Below, in pieces: positions 17,985-25,907 of a stretch of 64,000 nucleotides of DNA. This DNA comes from Actinomycetospora endophytica. Lineage in GTDB: Bacteria > Actinomycetota > Actinomycetes > Mycobacteriales > Pseudonocardiaceae. Under the pieces are notes generated by a model. The model was not told where the DNA came from, did no database searches, and saw only the letters and a list, made by a program, of their open reading frames with translations. Location of the stretch: assembly GCF_021026375.1 (NCBI RefSeq), contig NZ_JAJNDB010000001.1, positions 62,001 through 126,000 on the forward strand, in the 5' to 3' direction. The position numbers and the translations under genes are program-made. Each line of letters begins with the position of its first letter. Within the stretch, counting starts at the first letter, position 1.

Positions 17985-19025
17985 ATGTTGCTGCCCACCA
18001 CAGTCGTCGGGTCTTGGCCGGTTCCCGAATGGCTGGAACGGCTCAAGACCGATTACTACCGCGGCCGGATCAGCCGATCCCAACTCGGCGACGTGCACGA
18101 CATGGCCATCAAGGCCGCCCTGAAGGACCAGGAACTCGCCGGGGTGGACATCGTCAGCGACGGCGAACTGCGCCGCGACAACGACGTCGACTACTTCCTG
18201 GCCCGGATGCCCGGGGTAGTCCTCCCGCTGAGCGTCAAGGAGTTCTATTTCGACTACCACACCGTCACGGTCCCAGCGCCGCTTCCGGCACCCGACACCG
18301 CCGTCCTCGGGCTCGCGGACGACTACGCCTTCACCCGTGCCCACACTGATCGGCCCATCAAGTTCTCGTTCACCGGACCGTTCTCCTTGGCCCAGCGGGT
18401 CGCCGACCATCCTTACGCGGACCGCGCCGAACTGGCCCGCGCCATCGCAGGCGTGCTTCACCGGGAGGCCATCGCTCTCGCCGAGCGCGGCGCGACGCAT
18501 CTCCAGATCGACGAGCCCTTCCTGGCCGGACACCCGCAGCGGATCACCGATGCCATCGAGGCCGTCAACATCGTGGTCAACGAGGTGGGCGTCCGTTGGG
18601 GCCTGCACGTTTGCTACGGCAACCGCTACGCACGGCCGTCCTGGGAGGGACACTACGACTTCCTCTTCCCCGCCGTCCTCGACGCACGGGTCCACGAACT
18701 GGTCCTCGAGTTCGGCCGCAAGGGCGACGAGGATCTTCCGGTGCTCGCCGGCGGCGGGTGGGACAGGGACGTGGGCCTCGGGGTCATCGACGTCAAGGAC
18801 GCCGCCGTCGAGTTGCCGCTCACCGTGGCCACCCGCATCCGCCGGGCCCTCGAGCTCGTCCCCGCCCATCGCCTCGCGATCAACCCCGACTGCGGGCTAC
18901 GCCACTTACCGGCGACCGTGGCGCGCAGCAAACTCGCCGCCATGGTGGAGGGCGCCGCAGTCGTTCGTGAAACGTTGACGTCGGCCACAACGTCCGAGCC
19001 GGCGACGGTCGCCGCGGCAAGCTGA
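17985..19025 (+). CDS. Core-MetE protein (cobalamin-independent methionine synthase C-terminal domain family)
   Basis: 346 residues, i.e. only the catalytic half of MetE (full MetE is about 750). It starts LLPTTVVGSWPVPEWLERLK, typical of the stand-alone family. Zinc ligands are present: GLHVCYGNRY (His-x-Cys), Glu in HELVLEFG, and Cys in INPDCGLRHL. Full MetE needs its N-terminal half for methyl-THF binding, so core-MetE proteins use another methyl donor or partner. Here that partner could be the upstream methyltransferase-like protein or MetF product. GGAGG stands 6 bases before the ATG; the gap to the preceding stop is 15 bp. Confidence 0.85.
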   Translation: MLLPTTVVGSWPVPEWLERLKTDYYRGRISRSQLGDVHDMAIKAALKDQELAGVDIVSDGELRRDNDVDYFLARMPGVVLPLSVKEFYFDYHTVTVPAPLPAPDTAVLGLADDYAFTRAHTDRPIKFSFTGPFSLAQRVADHPYADRAELARAIAGVLHREAIALAERGATHLQIDEPFLAGHPQRITDAIEAVNIVVNEVGVRWGLHVCYGNRYARPSWEGHYDFLFPAVLDARVHELVLEFGRKGDEDLPVLAGGGWDRDVGLGVIDVKDAAVELPLTVATRIRRALELVPAHRLAINPDCGLRHLPATVARSKLAAMVEGAAVVRETLTSATTSEPATVAAAS

Positions 19026-19311
19026 CATCGTCATGACCCGCCCGCATGGCCCCACCGCCCCCGGCGCGGCCGCGTCGACCCGCACCTCCGGCTGCGGGTC
19101 TCCCTCACCGCTGCGGTCGGCGGCCAGGCACACGCGGACCGAGTTGAAGAGGGCGCCCTGCTCCTGTTTCGCACGGGCCGCAGACGACACCGGTTCTCGG
19201 CGACCCGCTCGGACTACACCGATCCCCTGATAAAGGCGGAGTGGTCGTCGAATCGCAGCATCGGGTCACGGTACGCGCCGGAACTGCTCGATCCCAGCGC
19301 TCAGCTGGTCC

Positions 19312-19605
19312 TCAGAGAACCTGGATCGGCTCTTTGATGACTATCGCATCGAGCGCATCGAGCGCATCGAGCGCACTGCCGCCTGGCACCGGAACGCGGC
19401 CGTCCGCCAAGTCCTCGGCGGCAGCCGACAGGGGCTGCTGCCCCGGCACGGCAGGAAGCCGGTCGAGCATCCCCGAGACTGGATCGACGCACAGGACTCG
19501 GCGGTCAGGCCGGACCTGCTCACACAGCTCTCGCGCGTAGAGGCCGGTACCGCAGCCGACGTCGGCGATCATCAACAGCTCGCGGACGACCCCGCGACGC
19601 CTCAC
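19312..19605 (-). pseudogene. Class I SAM methyltransferase, truncated
   Basis: MIADVGCGTGLYARELCEQV (motif I), RVLCVDPVSGMLD (acidic ribose loop) and DAIVIKEPIQVL (the motif-IV position, usually ending in HH) follow in the right order. The frame then stops. The next frame continues SEDQLSAGIEQFRRV before breaking off, which indicates a frameshift near 19315 and loss of the C-terminal half. The segment between motifs contains a 9-bp tandem repeat that encodes Asp-Ala-Leu units. Not functional. Confidence 0.55.
19345..19375. repeat. 9-bp tandem repeat CGCATCGAG, three full copies plus four bases
   Basis: Read on the minus strand it encodes repeated Asp-Ala-Leu within the truncated methyltransferase. 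Because the unit is a multiple of three it keeps frame, as expected for slippage within a once-coding sequence. Confidence 0.85.
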
Positions 19606-19629
19606 CGTGACTGGCGGCGCGTCCCGCCG

Positions 19630-19857
19630 TCAGGACACCGCAACGGCAGCGGCGGATGGCGCCGAGCCACCCTCATCGAGATCAATTCCTGTGATCGGGA
19701 CGCAGCACACCCGCGCTCCGCGCAGCCGAGCGACAGTGGCTCGAAGATAAGCAACCTCGCGGGTCAGCGAGGCGACGGTCTCACCATCGAAGTCGTAGGA
19801 CAGGTCCTGGGGCATGACCATGACCCCACAGCACGGACAGGTGGCGGGGGCGTTCAT
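19630..19857 (-). CDS. Small CxxC zinc-ribbon-like hypothetical protein
   Basis: 75 residues from the ATG at 19857 with GAGGAGGG 7-14 bases upstream; longer in-frame starts lack an SD. The N-terminus PATCPCCGVMVMPQD has a CPxCG knuckle. A helical stretch (ETVASLTREVAYLRATVARL) follows, then a second Cys pair (RVCCVP). This suggests a single small zinc site joined to a short coiled coil. No family recognised, no clear operon partner. Confidence 0.5.
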   Translation of the reverse strand: MNAPATCPCCGVMVMPQDLSYDFDGETVASLTREVAYLRATVARLRGARVCCVPITGIDLDEGGSAPSAAAVAVS

Positions 19858-20345
19858 GGACAACCCACCCTCCTCGGCATCGGCGGGAGGCGAAGCAGAT
19901 TCCCCAGTATCCCGGTGGAATCGAACCTCTGGTCTTGTGCCCGCCGACAAGATTGCCGGCTCCGCAGCTGTGGTCGAGAACAACACGGCACCGTGACGTA
20001 GTGGTCCGAACTCGCCCATTCGGTCACGCGTGCTCCGAGATCGCATGCGCCCGAGCTGCCATCGTCAGGCCCCGCGGGCTTCAGCTCATCGACCCTGCAA
20101 GGCATCATGGACCGAGGCTGCACTTCGCCGGGGCGCTGGCCCCCGACATCGTCGCCAGCCGGCGTGGGCCCAGAGCATCGATGGGCCCTCACCTCTCTCG
20201 ATCACCAGTGAACACGATCCGCGCCGTCTCGGTCAGAGCGGCAGCCCGGCGCCTCGGCAACGGCGACAGCAGACTCACGCGTGGAGACCTGCAATCGCCG
20301 CCGTCCGAACGCCGGGTCCTCAGCCATTCGAAGCAGGACAGCGCA
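19858..20345. other. Intergenic region, nothing recognised
   Basis: No frame on either strand shows a known domain. On the minus strand GAGGTTCGATTCC near 19926-19938 resembles a tRNA T-loop but its stem does not pair. Confidence 0.4.
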
Positions 20346-21518
20346 TCAGAGCCCGAGCTTCTCCGCAGCCATCTTCGTGCCCTCGACGCGGTTGTGAATC
20401 TTCTGGAATGCCACATCGCGAGCGTAATCCGGCGAGCCGTGGCTGGGCTTCTCGTCGATCGAGAACGGCGAGAACCCGCAGTCGTCGGTGGACCCGAGCT
20501 GATCGCGCGGGATGAAGTTGGCGGCCCGGACGAGGTCGTCGCGGATCTCCTCAGGGCTCTCGACCCGCGGGTTGAGCGGGCTGACCACACCGACGAGGGC
20601 GGTCTGCGCGACGCCGTTGGCGTCGGAGCGCAGGTGCTTGCCGATCGACTCGTAGACCGGATCCTTGTCCCGCTCGGACTTGAGTTGGATGAGGAAGTAG
20701 CCGGCGTTCATCTTGAACATCTCCGGCAACAGGTTGTTGTAGGGAACGTCGGCGGAATGGACCGAGTCGCGGTCACCGCCCGGGCAGGTGTGGACGCCGA
20801 TGTTGACCCGTTCCTCGGCCGTGAAGCGGTCGAGCACCCAGTTGTTGATCTCGACGAAGTGCTCGAGCAGGCCCGCACCGGTCCACGGGTTCCGGGCGTC
20901 GTTTCGGGTGGCCAACCGGCCCTCGGTGAAGTCGATCGAGACCCGGGACGCACCGGCCTCGAACGCCTTGCGGATGTCGCGCTCACACTCGTCGACCAGG
21001 TCCTGCTCGAACTGTTCCTTCGGATACCCGGGCACCTCGTCCTTCAGCGGGTAGAGCAGGTACAGCATCGAGGGCGCGATCACGGCCTGCTTGATCGGCC
21101 GGTGGGCGTAGCCGACCGACTTGGACAGCGTGTCGGCCGCGTAGGTCTTGTAGCGGAACGGCCCACCGGTCAGGCGCGGCAACTGACGTCCATGGCCATC
21201 GGCGAAGATCGCGAAGAACTGGCCGCCCTCTCCGGAGAGATTGTCGGCCAGCCCAGTGCCGGCGAGCGTGTCGGTGATCGGGTAGGTCGCGAACGACGAC
21301 CAGCGCTGCTCCCCGTCGGACACGATCGGTGAGCCGGCCTGTTCCTGGCGCTCGATCGAGTCCCTCACCGCAGCGTCCTGCTGGGCCTCGAGCGCGGCCT
21401 TGTCGATCTCTCCTCGGTCGTAGGCCGCATAGGAGTCCTGCAACTTCTGAGGCCGAGGCAGTGACCCCACCTGCTCGGTCGCAAGTCCTGTCGCCGCCCG
21501 CGGGTCGTAGTTACTCAC
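20346..21518 (-). CDS. MetE C-terminal-domain family protein (methionine synthase II-like)
   Basis: 390 residues from the GTG at 21518, chosen because GGGAGG lies 9 bases upstream. It opens ATEQVGSLPRPQKLQ, the family's barrel-strand 1. Zinc-site elements: NIGVHTCPGGDRDS (His-x-Cys), a Glu in LIQLKSERDKD, and STDDCGFSPFSID (Cys). It belongs to the larger stand-alone group, in which some members are methyl- or alkyl-transferases acting on thiols other than homocysteine (epoxyalkane:coenzyme M transferase is one). It is divergent from a TetR gene and not in an obvious operon. Substrate unknown. Confidence 0.85.
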   Translation of the reverse strand: MSNYDPRAATGLATEQVGSLPRPQKLQDSYAAYDRGEIDKAALEAQQDAAVRDSIERQEQAGSPIVSDGEQRWSSFATYPITDTLAGTGLADNLSGEGGQFFAIFADGHGRQLPRLTGGPFRYKTYAADTLSKSVGYAHRPIKQAVIAPSMLYLLYPLKDEVPGYPKEQFEQDLVDECERDIRKAFEAGASRVSIDFTEGRLATRNDARNPWTGAGLLEHFVEINNWVLDRFTAEERVNIGVHTCPGGDRDSVHSADVPYNNLLPEMFKMNAGYFLIQLKSERDKDPVYESIGKHLRSDANGVAQTALVGVVSPLNPRVESPEEIRDDLVRAANFIPRDQLGSTDDCGFSPFSIDEKPSHGSPDYARDVAFQKIHNRVEGTKMAAEKLGL

Positions 21519-21668
21519 GCGTACGTCCTCCCTGTGCCGGTGCGTTCCACCTACGGCGAGGAGCTGAGCAACCACGGGCAGGACATCCGGGACCGGCGCG
21601 CCGTTGCACAATGCCGACGCCTCGCCGTCCGAAGCGAGACTGGTCGGTCTCCCGGCGGAAAAGTTATT

Positions 21669-21679
21669 CTGTGAAACAG
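21669..21679. promoter_or_regulatory. Possible TetR operator half-sites
   Basis: CTGT-GAA-ACAG is a short perfect inverted repeat in the AT-richest part of the 262-bp gap between the divergent MetE-like and TetR genes. Too short to be certain. Confidence 0.3.
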
Positions 21680-21780
21680 ATCACGTCAACCGGCGTGGAG
21701 TGGTCGGTCGGTCGTTGCATCTGGCACTAGGTCGCGTGGCCGCCCGAGGCACACCAGATCGCGAAGGGGACGGTGGAAGC

Positions 21781-22398
21781 GTGCCGAGGTCTGAGCGATC
21801 CGGCGCTCGCGAGCGCCACGGACTAGCTCGCATCCGGACTGCAGCCTACGAACTCTTCTCCCGAGAGGGGATCGCCTCGGTCGGGGTCGATGCGGTCGTG
21901 GCCCGCGCTGGCACAGCGAAGATGACCTTGTACCGCAACTTCCCGTCAAAAGACGCCCTTGTCATTGATTTCCTGCGCGAACGCGAGCGGTTGTGGACCC
22001 GGGAATGGCTCGAAGCCGAGAGTGCCCGCCGCGCCGATGACCCGGTCGACCAGCTGCTGGCGATCTTCGATCTGTTCGAAGAATGGTTTGCGGCCCCAGA
22101 CTTCGAAGGATGCGCCTTCATCTCGACACTGCTCGAGGTCCGGCACGCCGGCGAGGCCGCGCACCGTGCCAGCATCGAACACCTCACGACCATTCGGGAG
22201 ATCATCGCAGATCGCGCCCGACGCGCCGGCCTGACCGACATCGACGATTTCGCCCGGCGATGGCACATCATCATGAAAGGGACCATCATCGCCGCCCAGG
22301 AAGGCGACCCGAACGCTGCGAACTCGGGGCGCGAGCTCGCGTTCCTGCTGCTCAGCCGACACGGCTCTCGGGAAACGAATACCTTCCGGCGACTTTAG
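21781..22398 (+). CDS. TetR-family transcriptional regulator
   Basis: 205 residues from the GTG at 21781; in-frame starts upstream add a low-complexity N-terminus that does not belong to the family. The HTH is at residues about 18-62: ARIRTAAYELFSREGIASVG, then GVDAVVARAGTAKMTLYRNF. The C-terminal domain (LLAIFDLFEEWFAAPDFEGC, CAFISTLLEV) is of the common TetR_C type seen in YcdC-like repressors. Divergence from the MetE-like gene at 21518 suggests it controls that gene. Confidence 0.88.
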   Translation: MPRSERSGARERHGLARIRTAAYELFSREGIASVGVDAVVARAGTAKMTLYRNFPSKDALVIDFLRERERLWTREWLEAESARRADDPVDQLLAIFDLFEEWFAAPDFEGCAFISTLLEVRHAGEAAHRASIEHLTTIREIIADRARRAGLTDIDDFARRWHIIMKGTIIAAQEGDPNAANSGRELAFLLLSRHGSRETNTFRRL

Positions 22399-22459
22399 GT
22401 AGTACAGCACCTACGCGGACGCGCGGCGCGGGGATGGACCGATCCCTGAGTGACGGCCA

Positions 22460-22671
22460 TCACGGGTCGAATGTCGACCGGCGGACGTCGGCCGTGATCG
22501 TCAACGCGCCGACGGCGAGCAGCACCAACGGCCACGCGCTGGCGTCCACCAGCACCGTCACGGCGACCGCCGGCACCACCAGGCCCACAGGAGGGCCGTG
22601 ACGACCCGGCCGAACGCCCCGAGGTCGAGGCGTTCGTCGGGCTCGTCCGCCACACGTGTCCGCAGGGCCAT
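22460..22671 (-). pseudogene. Small two-part membrane protein, frameshifted; paralogue of the gene at 24165
   Basis: From the ATG at 22671 the frame reads RVADEPDERLDLGAFGRVVT, parallel to RPDLGVFGRSVTVL of the protein at 24165-24407. It then changes frame at about 22594 to VGLVVPAVAVTVLVDASAWP, which parallels the paralogue's VAAAAVAVLVDPLGW. Adding one G at CTCCTG/TGGGC restores a protein of about 70 residues with one or two helices. The ATG lies 2 bases past the stop of the upstream MetE-like gene, so it was the last gene of that operon. Function unknown. Confidence 0.6.
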
Positions 22672-22673
22672 CG

Positions 22674-23792
22674 TCAACCGCCGATCTCGGCACGCACCGT
22701 CTTCGCGGCCCGCGACAGCGCCCGCAGCTTCTCGTAGGCGCAGAACCGGGGCAGTGCCTTGAGCCCGCAGTCGGTCGAGAGGTAGACGCGCTCGGGCTCG
22801 ATGTGTTCGAGCACCCGGTGGATGCGATCGACGATCTCCTGGTCCGACTCGATGTAGAGGCTGCGGACGTCGATCACGCCGACCTGCACCTCCCGGTCCG
22901 GGGCGACCATCTCGAGGGCCTTGACGTCGACCATGTCGCGCAGCGCGAAGTCGAGGGCGAACTGCTCGACGTTCACGTCCATCCACCGCTCGAGCACCCG
23001 GGGCAGGGCGTCCTCGACGGCCCGGAAGGTGTTGCCGTAGCCGGTGCCCAAGCAGCAGTGCCACGCGATCTTGGCGTCGACGCCGTCGATCCAGGCGTTC
23101 ATGACGTCGATGACCCAGTCGCTGTCGTCCTCGAGGGCGAGCTTCCAGGCGCCGAGGTCCTCGATCTGGATGAACGTCGCGCCGTGGGCGACGAGGTCCT
23201 TGAGGTCCTCGTTGAAGATCGGTACGAGCGCCTCGGCCAGGGCCCGCGGGGTCGAGTACGCGGAGTTCGGGTGGTCGTAGTCGACGTGGTAGGTCAGGTT
23301 GGGCGGGCCGGCGCCGACGGAGACCTTCATCGGGCGGTCGGTGAGCAGGCGGGCCGCGCTGTGCATCTCGCCGAGCCGGCCCGGGATGCCGCGGCTGACC
23401 GGCGCGGTGACGGCGGTGCCGCCCCAGTTGTGCATCCAGGCGGCCTGGCTGAGATCGCCGTCCGCGCTGGCCTCGATGGCGCGGGCCAGCGGGTTGGGCA
23501 GCTTCGCCTTGGTGAATCCACCGAGGCGCTCGTACCAGTACCAGACGAACGAGCCGATCCCGCCGCCGTAGTCGTCGAAGTGCATCTGTCCGTCGGTGAC
23601 GACGTCGAGATCGGCCAGCGTCTGGTCGGAGATGCACGCCGTGGTGGCGTCCCACCACGCGTGCCAGTTCTCCTCGAGCTTCCACCACTCGAGCAGGTCG
23701 GCGCCCGCCAGGTTGTAGCGGGTGTACCACCGCGGCTTCGGGTAGGAGCCGATCATCGTGGTCGGCAGGATCGTGTCGACTACCTTGCGCAT
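22674..23792 (-). CDS. MetE C-terminal-domain family protein encoded in the catabolic operon
   Basis: 372 residues from the ATG at 23792, which has GAGAGAGGA upstream; a start 14 codons earlier lacks an SD. It opens ILPTTMIGSYPKPRWYTRYN. The sequence is unusually Trp- and Tyr-rich near the entrance (LLEWWKLEENWHAWWDATTA, GSFVWYWYERLGG), suggesting an aromatic substrate pocket absent from true MetE. Zinc-site elements: IAWHCCLGTGYGN (His-x-Cys) and STDCGLKALPRF (Cys). The Glu ligand position is unclear (VEQFALDFAL). It is the penultimate gene of the molybdenum-hydroxylase operon. I infer a methyl- or alkyl-transferase acting on the pathway substrate, not methionine synthesis. Confidence 0.82.
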   Translation of the reverse strand: MRKVVDTILPTTMIGSYPKPRWYTRYNLAGADLLEWWKLEENWHAWWDATTACISDQTLADLDVVTDGQMHFDDYGGGIGSFVWYWYERLGGFTKAKLPNPLARAIEASADGDLSQAAWMHNWGGTAVTAPVSRGIPGRLGEMHSAARLLTDRPMKVSVGAGPPNLTYHVDYDHPNSAYSTPRALAEALVPIFNEDLKDLVAHGATFIQIEDLGAWKLALEDDSDWVIDVMNAWIDGVDAKIAWHCCLGTGYGNTFRAVEDALPRVLERWMDVNVEQFALDFALRDMVDVKALEMVAPDREVQVGVIDVRSLYIESDQEIVDRIHRVLEHIEPERVYLSTDCGLKALPRFCAYEKLRALSRAAKTVRAEIGG

Positions 23793-24160
23793 GGATTCCT
23801 CTCTCCGGTGTTCGGACGTCCCGACGTCGAGCATCGTCGGCGGTGGTAGTCCGCAGACGCCCTGAGCAGGGCGATCAGCGAACGGTCGAGCGTGTCCTGC
23901 ATGGAGTCCGGTGTGGCCGCCGCCAGTCCCACCGCGATGTTCGCGTCGCGCCGATGCCGCAGGGTGCAGCGCAGGGCCCGCCCGAGCGAGGGCCGGGCCC
24001 GCCGCCCACCACCGTCGGTGCCCGGCGCCACGTCGCGGAACGGCGCGAACGTGGCGTCGCAGCTCGGTCGCACGGACTCGGAGCAGAGCTCCCGCACCGT
24101 CTCGTAGACCGTCTCCAGCCCTGCGGGCACCTCACGCGGCCGATCTCCGGGCACTGACAT
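23780..24160 (-). CDS. Hypothetical protein in the catabolic operon
   Basis: 126 residues. The ATG lies 4 bases beyond the stop of the small membrane protein gene, and the end overlaps the MetE-like start by 13 bases, so it fits operon spacing on both sides. It has no membrane segment and no domain I recognise. The N-terminal GLETVYETVRELCSESVRPS and C-terminal TLDRSLIALLRASADYHRR look helical. The Arg-rich middle raises the chance that only part is coding. Confidence 0.45.
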   Translation of the reverse strand: MSVPGDRPREVPAGLETVYETVRELCSESVRPSCDATFAPFRDVAPGTDGGGRRARPSLGRALRCTLRHRRDANIAVGLAAATPDSMQDTLDRSLIALLRASADYHRRRCSTSGRPNTGERNPCAR

Positions 24161-24164
24161 CGGC

Positions 24165-24407
24165 CTAGCGCACGAGTCGGGTCCACAGCAGGAGCATCCC
24201 GGCCAGGACGACGGCGAGGACCCACCCCAGGGGATCGACCAGCACTGCCACCGCTGCGGCCGCGACCAGCAGGACGACGATCAGTACGGTGACCGACCGC
24301 CCGAAGACGCCGAGGTCGGGACGGGGGTCCTCGTGATCGCCCCGACGGTCGTCCGTAGGCATCGCCGGTGTCCCGTCGTCCGACGAGGCGGGCCGTGCGC
24401 TCAGCAT
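24165..24407 (-). CDS. Small membrane protein
   Basis: 80 residues. After a charged N-terminus (DDRRGDHEDPRPDLGVFGRS) come two closely spaced hydrophobic helices (VTVLIVVLLVAAAAVAVLVD and GWVLAVVLAGMLLLW) ending in a basic TRLVR, a hairpin with both ends likely cytoplasmic. It starts 7 bases after the cyclase-family stop and has a frameshifted paralogue at the operon's end (22460-22671). It may be an accessory of a transport or membrane step; no function known. Confidence 0.65.
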   Translation of the reverse strand: MLSARPASSDDGTPAMPTDDRRGDHEDPRPDLGVFGRSVTVLIVVLLVAAAAVAVLVDPLGWVLAVVLAGMLLLWTRLVR

Positions 24408-24414
24408 CGCGGCC

Positions 24415-25104
24415 TCAGTCCTCGACCAGCGCGACGGCGCGGGTCGGCCCGCCGTGCGCGCCCACGAGCTTGAGGGGGAACCCGACGAAGGTGAACCGCC
24501 GGTCCAGCAGTTCGTCGAGGCGGGCGAGGTTCTCGTAGTGGGTGATGTGCTCCCGTCGGCACATCATGTGGCACGGGTAGCTCGTGCTCGCGGGGTTGTC
24601 CGGAGTCGGGCTGTCGACCCCGAAGGTCTTCACGCCGCGGTCGACGATCCACTTGCTCGCGGAGTCCCCCAGGCCCGGGAACTCGGTGAGGTACCGCTTG
24701 TCGCCCGCGTACCGGTTCCAGGCCGCGGTGTGGAACAGGACGATGTCGCCCGGTGTCACGTCGACCGCGGACTTCTCGACGGCCTGTTCGAGGTCGTCGG
24801 CGGTGATGTCCGTCCGGGGCTGGGCCGCGCTGACGTCGAGGCACACCGCCGGTCCGTAGAACAGATCGAGCGACATCTTCTCGATGGTCTCGGCGCCGGG
24901 GTCGGGGTCGAGATGGGAGAAGGAGTCGACGTGCGTGGGGCCGTTGTCGTTGAGCAGGAAGCCGGTCGTCTGGAACGAGAAGCCGCTGTCGAACCGGGGC
25001 GCGGTCTCGTCGTGGGTGGCGTGCTCGAACTGCACGGTCTTGAGGTGGCCGGGGTAGACCTTCATCCCCTCGTAGATGTCCTGTGACAGATCGACGATGC
25101 GCAT
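24415..25104 (-). CDS. Cyclase-family metal-dependent hydrolase (kynurenine formamidase/isatin hydrolase-like)
   Basis: 229 residues. The family motif HxGTHxDxPxH appears as LNDNGPTHVDSFSHLDP, in which the first His is replaced by Asn-Asp and Gly-Thr-His by Gly-Pro-Thr-His. The THVDxxxH metal ligands are kept. Further family stretches are DITADDLEQAV, PGDIVLFHTAAWNRY and FTFVGFPLKLVGAHGGPTRA. Such enzymes hydrolyse amide or lactam bonds of ring-opening intermediates. Between an SDR gene (28-bp gap) and a membrane protein gene, it should hydrolyse the product of the upstream hydroxylase/dehydrogenase. Confidence 0.85.
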   Translation of the reverse strand: MRIVDLSQDIYEGMKVYPGHLKTVQFEHATHDETAPRFDSGFSFQTTGFLLNDNGPTHVDSFSHLDPDPGAETIEKMSLDLFYGPAVCLDVSAAQPRTDITADDLEQAVEKSAVDVTPGDIVLFHTAAWNRYAGDKRYLTEFPGLGDSASKWIVDRGVKTFGVDSPTPDNPASTSYPCHMMCRREHITHYENLARLDELLDRRFTFVGFPLKLVGAHGGPTRAVALVED

Positions 25105-25132
25105 GGCTGGATGCCCTCCAGGATCCGTGGAG

Positions 25133-25903
25133 TCAGTACATGACGGCGCCGGCGGACACGTTGAGGTCCTCGCCGGTGATGGCGGTCGCGGCGTCGGAGG
25201 CCAGGAAGGCGCACACCGCGCCCACCTCGTCGGCCTCGACGAGCTTGCCGAGCGGGGACGCCGCGGTGAACCCGGCGCGCGCCTCGTCGAGACCGATCCC
25301 CCGTGACTCGGCCTGACGACGGATGACGTCCTCGATCCGCGGTCCGGCGACCGCGCCGGGACACACGGCGTTGGCGCGGATGCCGTGCGGCCCCAGTTCG
25401 AGCGCGAGGCTGCGGACCAGCCCGATGACCGCCATCTTCGCCGCGGCGTACGGGGTGCGTCCGTGCAGCGGGCGCTTCCCCGTCATCGACGAGATCGCGA
25501 TCAGCGACCCGCTCCCCCGCTCGATCATCCCGGGGATGAACGCGCGGAACGTGTGGAACACCCCGTCGACGTCGGTGACCAGGCAGTCACGCCAGTCGTC
25601 GGGATCGATCTCGTGCAGCGGGGCGGTCGGCCCGGCGGTGCCGGCGTTGGCGACCACGGTGCTGACCGGCCCGATCTCATCGACCGCAGCGGCCAGTTCC
25701 ACCATCGACCCCGGCTCGCGCACGTCGCACCCGAGGGCGACGGCGGCGCCGCCCGCGTCGTGCACGGCCTTGAGCGTGTCGTCGACCGTCGCGACGTCCC
25801 GCGCCGTGGCGACCACGGTGGCCCCGCTGCGCGCGAGGGCCAGCGTGATCGCCTGGCCGATCCCCCGGTTCCCGCCGGTGACCAGCGCGACCGGAGTACT
25901 CAC
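25133..25903 (-). CDS. Short-chain dehydrogenase/reductase
   Basis: 256 residues, classical SDR. The cofactor motif is VTGGNRGIGQAITLALARSG, with ATARD after strand 2 (NADP-type basic residue). NAGTAG is the structural motif. The catalytic Ser is in SLIAISSMTG and Tyr-x-x-x-Lys in TPYAAAKMAVIG. The C-terminus ITGEDLNVSAGAVMY is the usual end. The gene starts 4 bases after the stop of the molybdenum subunit, so it probably oxidises or reduces an alcohol/ketone in the same pathway. Confidence 0.93.
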   Translation of the reverse strand: MSTPVALVTGGNRGIGQAITLALARSGATVVATARDVATVDDTLKAVHDAGGAAVALGCDVREPGSMVELAAAVDEIGPVSTVVANAGTAGPTAPLHEIDPDDWRDCLVTDVDGVFHTFRAFIPGMIERGSGSLIAISSMTGKRPLHGRTPYAAAKMAVIGLVRSLALELGPHGIRANAVCPGAVAGPRIEDVIRRQAESRGIGLDEARAGFTAASPLGKLVEADEVGAVCAFLASDAATAITGEDLNVSAGAVMY

Positions 25904-25907
25904 CCCG

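Noticed and set aside
19905-19965. Minus-strand GGTTCGATTCC resembling a tRNA T-loop or a tRNA 3' attachment site
   Set aside because: The five-base stem does not pair and no acceptor, D or anticodon arm is present; no integrase is nearby.
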